DNA from: Clostridium sp. AM22-11AC
Lineage (GTDB): Bacteria > Bacillota > Clostridia > Lachnospirales > Lachnospiraceae
Direction: 5' to 3'
Assembly (NCBI RefSeq): GCF_003473545.1
Contig: NZ_QUCM01000001.1
Location: 372,001 to 436,000, forward strand
Length of the DNA: 64,000 nucleotides
The position numbers and the translations under genes were made by a program. The notes under the pieces are model-generated. The model was not told the origin of the DNA and ran no database searches. It worked only from the letters and a program-made list of their open reading frames with translations. Each line of letters opens with the position of its first letter. The first letter of the stretch is position 1. Below are positions 50,783 through 60,227 of this stretch, piece after piece.

Positions 50783-50980
50783 GGCGAAATGGATGGGATG
50801 GGACACGGGGGATTTGCGCGGGGACAGACTAAGGATTTGAGAAAAGGGCTAAAAACAAGAGAGGGGCGGGCAAAACTCACTTCGTTCAAACAGTTGCCCG
50901 CCCCTCTCTTAACGCCCTTTTCTCAAACCCAAGTCTGTCCAGCCTGCGCATCCCATGTGTCCCATCCAATTCATTTCGCC
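50783..50980. repeat. 198-bp imperfect long hairpin
   Basis: Left arm 50783-50873 and right arm 50894-50980 pair over about 90 bp with a 20-nt loop and some mismatches. Strong blocks: GGCGAAAT/ATTTCGCC at the ends, GGGACAC/GTGTCCC, GGGACAGACT/AGTCTGTCC, GAGAAAAGGGC with GCCCTTTTCTC, and GAGAGGGGCGGGCAA at the tip. It carries no credible gene and lies between the polysaccharide cluster and the tetR promoter. Confidence 0.85.
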
Positions 50981-51248
50981 TGAGGGGGCCTGGTATCCTC
51001 ATTCTCCCGCCATCGGCGGGGGGATATCGTCTTAGTTAAAGATCATAATAAAAAATACCCCAGACCATGTGATATGTGAGAGCTGAGGCATTTTCCATTA
51101 TGTTCCAAACCAGTTATACTTTACCTTGTATTAGCTGTCTGGCTTTGTGTTCGTCTTCTTTTTTTACGGATATAGAGTAGGTGTTTTTTACACGATAATA
51201 TTTTTCACCGTCTTTCCGCCCCTTTTAGGGGCGGAAGATGTACCTTTC
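50981..51248. other. Gap between the long hairpin and the GT2 gene
   Basis: No gene. It contains a short CCCGCC-ATC-GGCGGG hairpin at 51006-51020 and TTCCGCCCC-TTTTA-GGGGCGGAA at 51214-51236, 13 nt after the glycosyltransferase stop. The latter lacks a T-run but could act as the 3' end of the polysaccharide transcript. Confidence 0.5.
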
Positions 51249-52244
51249 TTACATGTTCTCTGTCTTTTCTACAATATAAACTGGGCGGTCTTTTAGTTCT
51301 GTGAAGAGGATTGCAATGTATTCGCCGATGATCCCTATTAGCAGGAACATCATGGCAAACATGAAGCAGAGAAGGACTACTATGGTTGCATAGCCGCTTG
51401 GGGCACCTTGTCGGGTGAAAAGGGTGTATATCATAACAGCTACCCCAAGGGATGCTGATAGCATACCTGCGTAAATTCCCAGTTTTAGTGGCATATTGGA
51501 GAAGCAGAGTATCGTATTTATGGAGAATATGAACAGTTTTTTGATGCTGTATTTGCTTTCTCCTGCTACTCTGGCTCTGGCTTCGTATTCTATGTTGGTC
51601 TTTTTGAAACCTACGTTTTGTACATAGCCTCGAAGGAAACGGACTTTTTCACGATAGTTGTCTTTCAGGACCTGGGCTACGTGACGGCTGATGGCGAAAA
51701 AGTCGGAAGCGTTTGGCTCAAAGTGAACATCGGAGATATGGTTGATGAGCCAGTAAAAGCCGGATGATGTTATATTTTTTACAAGGCCTGCGGATTTATT
51801 TTGGGTACGTACCATATTTATTACTTCGTAACCATCGTTAAACTTTTCGATGATCTCTGGGATACATTCCGGGGGATGTTGAAGGTCTGCATCCATGCAG
51901 ATGATCCCATCTCCGGTGCTGTAATCGATGCCAGCGATCATAGCTGCTTCATGCCCGAAGTTTCTTGAAAAACTGATAAGTTTTACATCATGGTCTTCAT
52001 GAGCTATTTCTTCCAAAATACTCAGACTATTATCTGCACTGCCGTCATTTACAAATATCAGTTCATGTTCCCACCCAGATTTTTTTATCTGTTCCAGGAT
52101 TTTATTTGTTTCTTTATAGAATTCTCTTAGTGCTTTTTCTTCATTATATACGGATACGACTACAGATAATTTACAACATCTATCGTCTTTTTGACTTATG
52201 CCATTATTATTTTTTTGTGTGTTATTTTCTGCTGCATTGTTCAT
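51249..52244 (-). CDS. GT2 polyprenyl-phosphate glycosyltransferase-like membrane protein (GtrB/DPM1 type)
   Basis: 331 residues. GT-A domain about 25-240: SVVVSVYNEEKALREFY, VNDGSADNSL, RNFGHEAAMIAGID and the DxD-type DADLQHPP. Two C-terminal helices (about 255-280 and 290-315) are typical of GtrB/YfdH. It would load a sugar onto undecaprenyl phosphate for transfer outside the membrane. The first 22 residues are Asn-rich and variable. The ATG overlaps the licD stop by 1 nt. The three GT-C-like proteins in the cluster could use its product. Confidence 0.9.
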   Translation of the reverse strand: MNNAAENNTQKNNNGISQKDDRCCKLSVVVSVYNEEKALREFYKETNKILEQIKKSGWEHELIFVNDGSADNSLSILEEIAHEDHDVKLISFSRNFGHEAAMIAGIDYSTGDGIICMDADLQHPPECIPEIIEKFNDGYEVINMVRTQNKSAGLVKNITSSGFYWLINHISDVHFEPNASDFFAISRHVAQVLKDNYREKVRFLRGYVQNVGFKKTNIEYEARARVAGESKYSIKKLFIFSINTILCFSNMPLKLGIYAGMLSASLGVAVMIYTLFTRQGAPSGYATIVVLLCFMFAMMFLLIGIIGEYIAILFTELKDRPVYIVEKTENM

Positions 52245-53191
52245 TAGTCGTATACCTGTATCTGTAAACTGGAATGGGTTGGAACACGTTTTTCTTCCGG
52301 CGGAAGCTGCATATAGTCCCCATATACTTCTTTAAGGACCGGATCCCAGCCCTTCGGGATCATAAGCGTCGTATCTTCAAATGGTGCATCTATTACTTCC
52401 TCACACCAGTCTTTGTGCAATGTTACATAAAGATAATCCGGCTGATAATTGCTGTAGTAGCGCAGATCACCTTTACTGTGTTTGTCTTTCAGGGCAATGG
52501 CCTTCTGCATAAAGAAGATTGCTTTCATAGGAATGAATTTGCCTATTGTTGCAAGACCGCCTACAAAAACTTTATACATCAGGCTGTACTTTGTATAATC
52601 CAGGTCATGTCGGTGTCCCATGGCAAGGCCGTAAACTGCCTTATGAAGGAAACGTGTGATCTCCGCTGCAGCCTTTCCTTTTGGAAGCTTGTCCAGGATA
52701 AACAGATCTACCCACAGATGGTTTAATTTTCCATCATAGTAGTCCATCTTATTGCTATCCGGATGCATACGGCTTTTCTTATAGATAATACGTGGAGTAA
52801 AGTCAAAAAATGCTTTTCCTTCATGGAAACTGTCTGGTTCTACCAGTTCCATTGTATCTGGAAGTTCTCTTCTTACTACTTTTTTAAATGCTTCAAACTG
52901 ATTACGCGTAAAAACAATATCTGCATCATCATCCCAGGGAATAAACCCTTTATGACGTACTGCCCCAATAAGTGTTCCCGCATCCAATGCATATTGGATC
53001 TTATACTTCCGGCAAATACGATCTATTTCCTTAAGGATCTTAAGGTTAGCCGAATGTACCCTACTCATGTCATATCCAACGTTATCCTTTATAGCACTAA
53101 CTTTGTTACTACCATTCTGCGCACTATTTATGTCTTCCACCATGCTATTCACCATATCATTTACCGTATCACTTACCTTATTTTCTGCCAT
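52244..53191 (-). CDS. LicD-family phosphotransferase
   Basis: 315 residues. LicD-type nucleotidyltransferase fold: YALDAGTLIGAVRHKGFIPW then DDDADIVF with the catalytic Asp cluster, near 80-110. LicD proteins transfer phosphocholine or similar groups onto cell-surface glycans. The first 45 residues are low-complexity (Asn, Ser, Asp, Val). It overlaps the GT2 start, so they are coupled. No choline-activating genes are in the window. Confidence 0.9.
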   Translation of the reverse strand: MAENKVSDTVNDMVNSMVEDINSAQNGSNKVSAIKDNVGYDMSRVHSANLKILKEIDRICRKYKIQYALDAGTLIGAVRHKGFIPWDDDADIVFTRNQFEAFKKVVRRELPDTMELVEPDSFHEGKAFFDFTPRIIYKKSRMHPDSNKMDYYDGKLNHLWVDLFILDKLPKGKAAAEITRFLHKAVYGLAMGHRHDLDYTKYSLMYKVFVGGLATIGKFIPMKAIFFMQKAIALKDKHSKGDLRYYSNYQPDYLYVTLHKDWCEEVIDAPFEDTTLMIPKGWDPVLKEVYGDYMQLPPEEKRVPTHSSLQIQVYD

Positions 53192-53230
53192 ATAGCCATT
53201 TCCCCTCCTTTACTAAACGCATATACTTTT

Positions 53231-53251
53231 GCAGCCAGCGAAGCTGGCTGC
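53231..53251. repeat. Perfect 9-bp hairpin upstream of licD
   Basis: GCAGCCAGC-GAA-GCTGGCTGC. No T-run on either strand; it lies 40 bp before the licD start. Confidence 0.6.
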
Positions 53252-53286
53252 ACATATTATTTTTCCTCACTCACGCCTGCATTGTA

Positions 53287-53443
53287 GAACTGAGGGAAGG
53301 GGGACGCTTTCATTTTTGCAAGTGTCCACATCTTGAGCGCAGCTGTCCGAATGCAGCGGACATAGTCCGATGCAGGCGAACAAGTGCATGCCGAAAGCCA
53401 GTGGACAATGCAAAAATGAAAAAAGGACTCCTTTCCTCAGTTC
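53287..53443. repeat. 157-bp long hairpin with structured loop
   Basis: Arms of 43 nt (53287-53329 and 53401-53443) pair with GAACTGAGG/CCTCAGTTC at the ends, CATTTTTGCA/TGCAAAAATG in the middle and GTCCAC/GTGGAC at the tip. The 71-nt loop contains a GTCCG/CGGAC hairpin. It sits in the gap between rfbH and licD, with no gene inside. Confidence 0.8.
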
Positions 53444-53532
53444 GGACCCTTCGCGACATTTCCTTGGTCAGAAAACCTTTCACACCTCTCGCGACAGACT
53501 CTTGGCCTGAAATCAGCTCAGCCCTCTCGCGA
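53444..53532. repeat. 38-bp period repeat next to the rfbH stop
   Basis: TCGCGAC occurs at 53451, 53489 and 53527, spaced exactly 38 bp. The two full units share about two thirds of their bases (TCGCGACA, CTTGG, CTC at the end). The last copy runs into the rfbH stop codon. Function unknown; together with the long hairpin it fills this gap. Confidence 0.6.
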
Positions 53533-54879
53533 CTATCTTACCGCCTCCCGAATAGTCTTCGCCATAAAATCAATCATCTCATCATTCATTCCCGGATAAA
53601 CTCCAACCCAGAAAGTATCCCGTAAGATCCTCTCCGTATTCTCCAGTTCACCCACAACACGATACCCGGTTCCGGAAGCTCTCATCTCATCAAAGCACGG
53701 ATGCTTGATCAGATTACCAGCAAACAGCATACGTGTCTGTACGCCTTTGCTTTCAATATACTGAACAGCTGCATTTCTGTCTGTTCCTTCCTTGCAGGTG
53801 ATCAAAAATCCAAACCAGCTTGGATTGGAATGTGGTGCTGCTTCCGGGAGGATGAGTTTATCGGTGCAGTCAGCCAGCGCTGCCTTTAATCTTGCAAAGT
53901 TATGACGGCGGCGTTCTACGAAAGACGGGAACTTATCCAACTGGGCACAGCCAATAGCAGCCTGCATATCCGTAGCCTTTAAATTATATCCAAGATGGGA
54001 ATATACATATTTGTGGTCATATCCCACTGGGAGTTCGCCGTACTGACGGTCAAAGCGGTGTCCGCACAGGTTGTCATGTCCAGATGGACAGATGCAGTCT
54101 CTTCCCCAGTCACGGAAGGAGCGGATGATCTTATTTAAAAGTGGATTATTCGTGTAAACAGCGCCGCCCTCTCCCATAGTCATATGGTGAGGCGGATAAA
54201 AACTGGAAGTTCCGATATCACCTACTGTACCGCTGAAATGTACTACCTCTTTTCCATCTTCTTCCATTGTATACTGTGTTCCCAAAGCATCACAGTTATC
54301 TTCTACCAGCCACAGATTGTATTTATCACAGAATGCTTTTACAGCCCGCAGGTCAAATGGGTTTCCTAAAGTATGAGCGATCATGACTGCTTTTGTCTTC
54401 TCGCTTCTCGCCTCTTCCAGCATATTTACATCAATATTATACTGTGGAATTGTTACGTCTACGAATACCGGTACTGCGCCGTACTGGATCATTGGTGCTA
54501 CGGTTGTTGGAAAACCACAGGCAACAGTAATAACTTCATCACCGCGGTTTACACGACGGTCACCAAGGAGTGGAGAAGTCAGTGCCATAAATGCGATCAG
54601 GTTTGCGGAGGAACCGGAGTTGACCAGGGAGCAGTAACGTACACCCAGATATTCTGCCAGTTTCTTCTCAAATTCATCGGTATAACGGCCGGAAGTCAGC
54701 CAGAATTCCAGGGAACTGTCTACCAGATTGACCATTTCGCTGTGGTCATAGACTCTGGACGCATATGGAATGCGGTCCCCCTCTTTGTATCCTTTCTTTT
54801 TATGGAAAGTATCGCAGTAATCAGCTACCAGATCCAGGATCTGTTTTCTTGCTTCTGCTTCTGTTGTATGTTCAAACAT
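53533..54879 (-). CDS. rfbH: CDP-4-dehydro-6-deoxy-D-glucose 3-dehydratase (E1, RfbH-type)
   Basis: 448 residues, full length. Aspartate-aminotransferase fold of the DegT/DnrJ/EryC1 family. The usual PLP-binding Lys is His in SSFYPPHHMTMGEGG, the hallmark of E1/RfbH, which uses PMP. Cys residues for a [2Fe-2S] cluster are in DCICPSGHDNLCGH. It removes the 3-hydroxyl on the way to CDP-3,6-dideoxyhexoses. It follows rfbG and rfbF in pathway order. The E3 reductase partner is not in the window. Confidence 0.93.
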   Translation of the reverse strand: MFEHTTEAEARKQILDLVADYCDTFHKKKGYKEGDRIPYASRVYDHSEMVNLVDSSLEFWLTSGRYTDEFEKKLAEYLGVRYCSLVNSGSSANLIAFMALTSPLLGDRRVNRGDEVITVACGFPTTVAPMIQYGAVPVFVDVTIPQYNIDVNMLEEARSEKTKAVMIAHTLGNPFDLRAVKAFCDKYNLWLVEDNCDALGTQYTMEEDGKEVVHFSGTVGDIGTSSFYPPHHMTMGEGGAVYTNNPLLNKIIRSFRDWGRDCICPSGHDNLCGHRFDRQYGELPVGYDHKYVYSHLGYNLKATDMQAAIGCAQLDKFPSFVERRRHNFARLKAALADCTDKLILPEAAPHSNPSWFGFLITCKEGTDRNAAVQYIESKGVQTRMLFAGNLIKHPCFDEMRASGTGYRVVGELENTERILRDTFWVGVYPGMNDEMIDFMAKTIREAVR

Positions 54880-54957
54880 ATTTTTATCTCCTAATCAACC
54901 AAATTAACGTCTTTACAATTTTGCAACCGGAACAGGATAACGCTCCCGAAAAATACC

Positions 54958-56022
54958 TTAAGCGAAAAATTCCCGGATCTGGCGGTCTGTTACTTCTAAC
55001 ATGTCTGCACCGTTTAAGTATTCTTTGGACCATTCTACTGTCTTTTCAACTGCTTCTTTTACTGTGTATCTTGGTTTCCACCCAAATACGGTTTTGATCT
55101 TGGAGCAGTCTAATTTCAGGAAATTTGCTTCGTGAGGTCCGCCTACCCAATGGTTCTCCCAGGTCATTCCTTCTCCCCAGGCATTACAGAATAAGTCTGT
55201 TAAGGTGCCTGTTGTTACACAGTCTCTGTCATCTGGTCCCACATTGTAGTAATCCTGATATTTGCTGTCTTTGTACTGTTCCATGGCAATGGTCAGATAA
55301 ACTGCCAGCGGTTCTAATACATGCTGAAACGGTCTGGTGGAATGTGGATTTCTTACCATGATCGGTTTTCCGGCCGCTGCTGCGCGGACACAGTCCGGAA
55401 TAATGCGGTCGCTTGCAAAGTCTCCGCCACCGATCACATTTCCGGCACGGGAGGTGGAAATAGCACAGCGTCCGTCTTCAAAGAAGGATTTTTTATAGCT
55501 GTGTGTTACCAGTTCGGAACAGGATTTACTGTTGGAATAAGGATCATAGCCGTCTAACGGATCACACTCTCTGTATCCGTATTCCCATTCTTTATTTTCG
55601 TATACTTTGTCGGTTGTTACGTTTAGGAATGACCGTACAGTGTCAGTAAGGCGGACACATTCCAGGATGTTGACCGTGCCCATTACGTTGGTCTCGTAGG
55701 TGTAGACCGGTTCTTTGTAGGACTCGCGGACGATAGGCTGCGCTGCCAGGTGGAATACGATCTCCGGCTTTACTTCATCGAACACACGGCGCAGATGAGC
55801 CAGATCCCGCACATCACCAACTACACTGTGAATGGTGTCTTCCAGACCTGCGATCTCAAAGAGATTGGGGTCTGTAGGCGGATTTAAGGCATAGCCTGTT
55901 ACCTGGGCACCTGCCAGTGTAAGGATGCGTACCAGCCAGGAACCTTTAAATCCGGTATGTCCTGTGACCAGCACTTTTTTTCCGTTATAGAATGATTTTA
56001 ATTCTTCTAATGTTAATGCCAT
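54958..56022 (-). CDS. rfbG: CDP-glucose 4,6-dehydratase
   Basis: 354 residues, extended SDR family. N-terminal Rossmann motif VTGHTGFKGSWL, then VGDVRDLA, HLAAQPIVRESY, the catalytic Tyr in YDPYSNSKSCSE and RAGNVIGGGD. It makes CDP-4-dehydro-6-deoxyglucose with bound NAD. It lies 10 nt after rfbF and 78 nt before rfbH, the standard RfbF-G-H order. Confidence 0.95.
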   Translation of the reverse strand: MALTLEELKSFYNGKKVLVTGHTGFKGSWLVRILTLAGAQVTGYALNPPTDPNLFEIAGLEDTIHSVVGDVRDLAHLRRVFDEVKPEIVFHLAAQPIVRESYKEPVYTYETNVMGTVNILECVRLTDTVRSFLNVTTDKVYENKEWEYGYRECDPLDGYDPYSNSKSCSELVTHSYKKSFFEDGRCAISTSRAGNVIGGGDFASDRIIPDCVRAAAAGKPIMVRNPHSTRPFQHVLEPLAVYLTIAMEQYKDSKYQDYYNVGPDDRDCVTTGTLTDLFCNAWGEGMTWENHWVGGPHEANFLKLDCSKIKTVFGWKPRYTVKEAVEKTVEWSKEYLNGADMLEVTDRQIREFFA

Positions 56023-56031
56023 AATTACTCC

Positions 56032-56808
56032 TTAGTCTTTCCAGATCTTCCATGGTGCTTTTCCGGACTGCCACAGTTCTTCCAGTTTTTTCATCTCTCT
56101 CTGTGTATCCATGCACTGCCAGAAACCGCCATGATAGAAGGACTTCATCTGGCCTTCTGCAGCCAGTTTCTGCATTGGTCCCTGCTCGAAAATAGTAGAG
56201 TCCCCTTCCAGATAATCGAAGATCTCCGGGTTCATGACCATGAAACCGCCATTGATCAGAGCGCCATCGTTATCGTCTTTTTCACGGAAGGAAAGGACTG
56301 TATTGTCCTCTGCAATGTTTAACACGCCTTTGGACTGTCCCAGATTGACAGTTGTGATCGTTGCGATCTTGCCATGGGATTTATGGAATGCTACCAGCTC
56401 ATTTAAGTCTACGTTGGAAACGCCATCGCCGTAAGTAAGCATAAACGGTTCATTTCCAATATATGGCTGGATACGCTTTACACGGCCGCCGGTCATAGTG
56501 TTTAAACCGGTATCTACCAGTGTGACTTTCCATGGCTCGGAATAGTTGTTGTGTACTTCCATGCTGTTGTTTGCCAGGTCAAAAGTGACATCGGATGTAT
56601 GCAGGAAATAGTCTGCGAAAAATTCTTTGACTACATACTGCTTATATCCCAGACAGATCACAAAGTCATGGTATCCAAATTCGGAATAATATTTCATAAT
56701 ATGCCACAGGATCGGCTTTTCACCGATCTCGATCATTGGCTTTGGTTTTAAATGGCTTTCTTCACTGATCCTGGTGCCGAAGCCCCCTGCTAAAATTACT
56801 ACTTTCAT
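56032..56808 (-). CDS. rfbF: Glucose-1-phosphate cytidylyltransferase
   Basis: 258 residues from ATG 56808 (MKVVILAGGFGTRISEES). A longer in-frame start would add 14 residues that look unrelated. Nucleotidyltransferase motif AGGFGTR, KPMIEIGEKPILWH, and MLTYGDGVSNVDL for metal binding. It makes CDP-glucose, the first step to CDP-dideoxyhexoses. GGAGG lies 13 nt before the ATG, slightly far, with a TTG at 7 nt as an alternative. Confidence 0.94.
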   Translation of the reverse strand: MKVVILAGGFGTRISEESHLKPKPMIEIGEKPILWHIMKYYSEFGYHDFVICLGYKQYVVKEFFADYFLHTSDVTFDLANNSMEVHNNYSEPWKVTLVDTGLNTMTGGRVKRIQPYIGNEPFMLTYGDGVSNVDLNELVAFHKSHGKIATITTVNLGQSKGVLNIAEDNTVLSFREKDDNDGALINGGFMVMNPEIFDYLEGDSTIFEQGPMQKLAAEGQMKSFYHGGFWQCMDTQREMKKLEELWQSGKAPWKIWKD

Positions 56809-56870
56809 TTTCAATCTTTTTCCTCCGAGAGTGTATCTATGTTCTCCCACATTTGTGGAAGGATATATTG

Positions 56871-58316
56871 TTACCGGTCCCTGAAGATATTCAGGTGGTT
56901 CTCTTCCAGGATACGGAATGCATCCCGGATCTTATCTGTTCCTTTACGGTATTCGTAAAGATCATCTATTTCTTTTGAATGTTCTTTTAATTCCTGATCT
57001 GACATAAATGGGATCTGTGGTGCCATTTCTGCCATTTTTTCAAAGTTCTCTTCTCTGTAAGGTGCTTTCTGTATCTCACGATAAGTAGTATACCCATTTC
57101 CAATTAGGATTGCAATACAGAAGACAGTTTCAAGAACAGGCACTGTCCGTTTTACCAGTCCTCCATTGATACGTTTCCTGCGTATTTGGGAAGCCAGGGC
57201 AAATGTGAGAAGGATCCCCAGGACTCCTACCTGAAACTGCAGGGCATATCGGGAGCTTAAGGCATAATCTTCTTTTTCAAAAATGTAACGTGAAAGGAAG
57301 ATGAGAAGATGATTGGCTCCGCCGGATACAAGGAGTATTAACGGAAAGAATGTTTTTTTATAAATGCCAAGACTTATGTTCAGCCACAGGGACCACAGAT
57401 AGCCAACCATAAGTATGACTCCCAGCAGATAGATGATTTTGTTGGAAATACAACCATTTGCGATCCACTGCTGTAATTCTTCACCGCCAACCATCATTCC
57501 TGCCAGGGATTTCAGGATAAAACGGATGGGAAATGTAGGGAAGTCTTTTAATATTTCCCCTAAGGATCTTCCTGTTGCCCCTGCATGTTCTTCTACTGCA
57601 AAGGAATTGCTGAGAATGTAAAGGAGCAGCGGGATCAGTGTGCAGATAAGAAAGATCACATACTGTTTTCTTTTTTCTCCTGTATCCATAAATGCTGCCG
57701 CACCGGATGCCAGTATCATAACAACTGCATAGATGGCGCAGTAGGGACCGGCTGTCCCCAGTATGATCAGCCATGGAAGCAGCATAAGTATCGTTTTGTC
57801 CCATTTTCGCTCTTGTCCCCGGTAATATCGGTCGAAAAGGATCTGGTGATAATAAAAGCAGGCAAAGGCAAAGAAATGGGACCAGCCGCTTCCATTTGTC
57901 AGCATCTCCCATTTGTTCAGACTGAACATAACGATCATGAAGGTGATAAACCATTTTATATTTATCTTCAGCTGACGGGAATATGCTGCAAAACACCAGG
58001 CTGCAAGACTGACGCTTACAGCACCTAATACCCGGTCAAAGGTAATGGAAAAGCCAAAAAATTTTACGTTTATGATACGGGACAGGTAATTGATGGGAAT
58101 ACGGGTAAGCACATCTGCCACGAAGAATTTTTCAGGGTTAAATACATCTGGCAGATAGCTGTTTACCAAGCGGATGTAGTCGGAATAGACTACATCGCAG
58201 GCTGCATTTTTAATATACCACAGGAGAAATGCCAGTCCCAGAAGAGGCAGAAGGTAAAAAACTATCCTGTGTGTACCGTCAATTATTTTTTTATCCCTGT
58301 TTCCGGGAAGTTCCAT
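56871..58316 (-). CDS. Polytopic membrane protein of the polysaccharide cluster
   Basis: 481 residues with about eleven hydrophobic helices, and a charged C-terminal tail of about 50 residues. An acidic motif (YSDYIRLVNSY) lies in the first extracellular loop, where GT-C glycosyltransferases carry catalytic Asp. AGGAGG precedes the ATG. Its place between rfbF and the next membrane-protein gene suggests a glycosyltransferase or polymer-processing role. I do not recognise the family beyond that. Confidence 0.7.
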   Translation of the reverse strand: MELPGNRDKKIIDGTHRIVFYLLPLLGLAFLLWYIKNAACDVVYSDYIRLVNSYLPDVFNPEKFFVADVLTRIPINYLSRIINVKFFGFSITFDRVLGAVSVSLAAWCFAAYSRQLKINIKWFITFMIVMFSLNKWEMLTNGSGWSHFFAFACFYYHQILFDRYYRGQERKWDKTILMLLPWLIILGTAGPYCAIYAVVMILASGAAAFMDTGEKRKQYVIFLICTLIPLLLYILSNSFAVEEHAGATGRSLGEILKDFPTFPIRFILKSLAGMMVGGEELQQWIANGCISNKIIYLLGVILMVGYLWSLWLNISLGIYKKTFFPLILLVSGGANHLLIFLSRYIFEKEDYALSSRYALQFQVGVLGILLTFALASQIRRKRINGGLVKRTVPVLETVFCIAILIGNGYTTYREIQKAPYREENFEKMAEMAPQIPFMSDQELKEHSKEIDDLYEYRKGTDKIRDAFRILEENHLNIFRDR

Positions 58317-58347
58317 GTGATATCCTCCTGCGTATAGTTACGTTCTT

Positions 58348-60210
58348 TTACGGTGTTGTAATGTGAACGATGGCTGCCAGCCGGTCCTGTCCTCTTTGTT
58401 CTCTGGCATTCTGCATATAGAAATTATAATCAAACTGCAGATGGACCATCTGCCATGGTTCTGCCTGTAGGGTTGTTTCTACTACGCTGGAATGAAGAGG
58501 CAGTGTACGGACCGGTTCTTCATCTTTTGTAATGGAAATGGCTTCCCCGCCGCTCATTACTCCCGGATACATAAATTCCAGTTCTATTTCCCCGGTGGAA
58601 CCTGCCATCACAGTGAGGGATGCGTGTTCATCCATCCAGCCGTCGGAATAGTATCCGTAATCGGTCTGCAGTTTCAGGCTGCGGACAAAATCTGTGATAT
58701 CCTGGAATGCATTATGAGCAGGATCTTCTCTGAGGACTAACATCTGGTCATCTACCATTCCAATATCACGGATGCTGTCTATAAATTCTACCTTTGTGCC
58801 CTCTGCCTTCATTTTCGGGTCAAATACTTTAAAGAAGGTACGAGCTGTAAAATCGCTCATTTCGTAGCTGTTGCCAATGATATAAATGGTTTTTCCAAAA
58901 ATCCCGTTTCCGTATTTTTCGTAGGTCTGTTCTGCTAATGAATTATAGCGCAGCTGATCCGGCCACAGATACAATTTTGGATAGCAGCTGCGGTAGAACA
59001 GTTCTGCCGGAAACATAAGTAATACGTAAAGTGCAAAGAGAATGCCCCAGGGATACAGGCGTTTTAAATACAGTTCTTTTTTTACTCCTTCTGTCAGTTC
59101 TCCGTAGATATAGGAAAGGAAGAGCAATGCACCAGCTAGGGATACATAGATCCAGCGCATTTCCACACGGATGGTCACACTGGAAGATGCAATGTTTAAA
59201 GCAATAAAACCGATAAAAAGCATGGTATTAAACAGCATGGAAAATTTACGCTCTTTCCGTTTTTCCATGATGAATTTTACCAGAAACGCCAGCACCATGA
59301 TAAGGAGCATCCCGTCTGCCATACCGATCAGCCCTTTGACCCACATAGGGCTTTCACTCCATGGGCAGCCGTTTAAGTGTTCCGGTCCTGCGTTAATTCC
59401 AAAGACATAGGCCGCCTGACTGAAGGCAAATTTGATGGCCTGTAAAATATTTAAGGTGTCTGCTACCTGGGTTCCGCCGGTTCCTGCAGGAAGAACAGAA
59501 CCAATGGTAAAGGCACGGATCAGCTGTACCAGTCCAAAAGAGACAATTGTACTGAGCCAGAGGGATATTTTTTTGCACTGTTTTAAGAGAAGGGCCAGAA
59601 GTAATAATGGCAGCAGTGCCATGTACCGTTCATGGACGAAACATACTCCAAAATACAGCAGGCTGGCAATGTAAAAACATTTTTCCCTGTTTTCTTCGTT
59701 TACATAACGATATAAATTCCAGAGAATGGAAATGGCCATCCAGAGAGCCATTGTCTCCATCAGTCCTAAAACCTGACCGATCTGATAATACGCCATCCGG
59801 CTGGCTAAGAACATGGCTCCTGTAAAGAAGCCGATGGCTTTTGCCCTGGAAAGCCGCCATGCTATGGAATACAGATACCAGGACAGTGCTGCATTCAGCA
59901 ATATGTTAATAGGCACGAAAAGAGCTACGTGATTTCTTACCACTGCCATTTCAAGCCAGGCTGCAAGATAATACAGGAAGCGGAAACGGGTGCTTCCCAT
60001 AGGAAATACATATTCAAAGAAACTTTGTTCACCATAACAGGACCAGAAATACAGATCATCCATATAAAGGCCTTTGATCTGTATTCCATGGTTCACCCAC
60101 ACAGCTAATGCCAGCAGAAGTCCCATGAAGATCACATGGTCCTTCCACTCATATTTTTTCTCCATTCTGGAAAATCCGATCCTGAATTTAATTCTTTCCC
60201 TGGTGTCCAA
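58348..60210 (-). CDS. GT-C-like membrane glycosyltransferase, unassigned
   Basis: 620 residues from a TTG start at 60210, supported by GGAGG 7 nt upstream; an ATG 45 nt downstream has no such site. About ten to eleven helices in the first 420 residues; YMDDLYFWSCYG in the first outer loop has the Asp pair expected in GT-C enzymes. The last 190 residues are soluble, probably outside. Similar plan to the genes on both sides. It would use a lipid-linked sugar, maybe from the GT2 enzyme of the cluster. Confidence 0.7.
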   Translation of the reverse strand: MDTRERIKFRIGFSRMEKKYEWKDHVIFMGLLLALAVWVNHGIQIKGLYMDDLYFWSCYGEQSFFEYVFPMGSTRFRFLYYLAAWLEMAVVRNHVALFVPINILLNAALSWYLYSIAWRLSRAKAIGFFTGAMFLASRMAYYQIGQVLGLMETMALWMAISILWNLYRYVNEENREKCFYIASLLYFGVCFVHERYMALLPLLLLALLLKQCKKISLWLSTIVSFGLVQLIRAFTIGSVLPAGTGGTQVADTLNILQAIKFAFSQAAYVFGINAGPEHLNGCPWSESPMWVKGLIGMADGMLLIMVLAFLVKFIMEKRKERKFSMLFNTMLFIGFIALNIASSSVTIRVEMRWIYVSLAGALLFLSYIYGELTEGVKKELYLKRLYPWGILFALYVLLMFPAELFYRSCYPKLYLWPDQLRYNSLAEQTYEKYGNGIFGKTIYIIGNSYEMSDFTARTFFKVFDPKMKAEGTKVEFIDSIRDIGMVDDQMLVLREDPAHNAFQDITDFVRSLKLQTDYGYYSDGWMDEHASLTVMAGSTGEIELEFMYPGVMSGGEAISITKDEEPVRTLPLHSSVVETTLQAEPWQMVHLQFDYNFYMQNAREQRGQDRLAAIVHITTP

Positions 60211-60227
60211 ATTTCTGCCTCCTTAAA

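Noticed and set aside
50662..50889. 75-codon frame over the long hairpin
   Set aside because: It lies in one arm of the inverted repeat and in the tetR operator; it has no ribosome-binding site and no family features.
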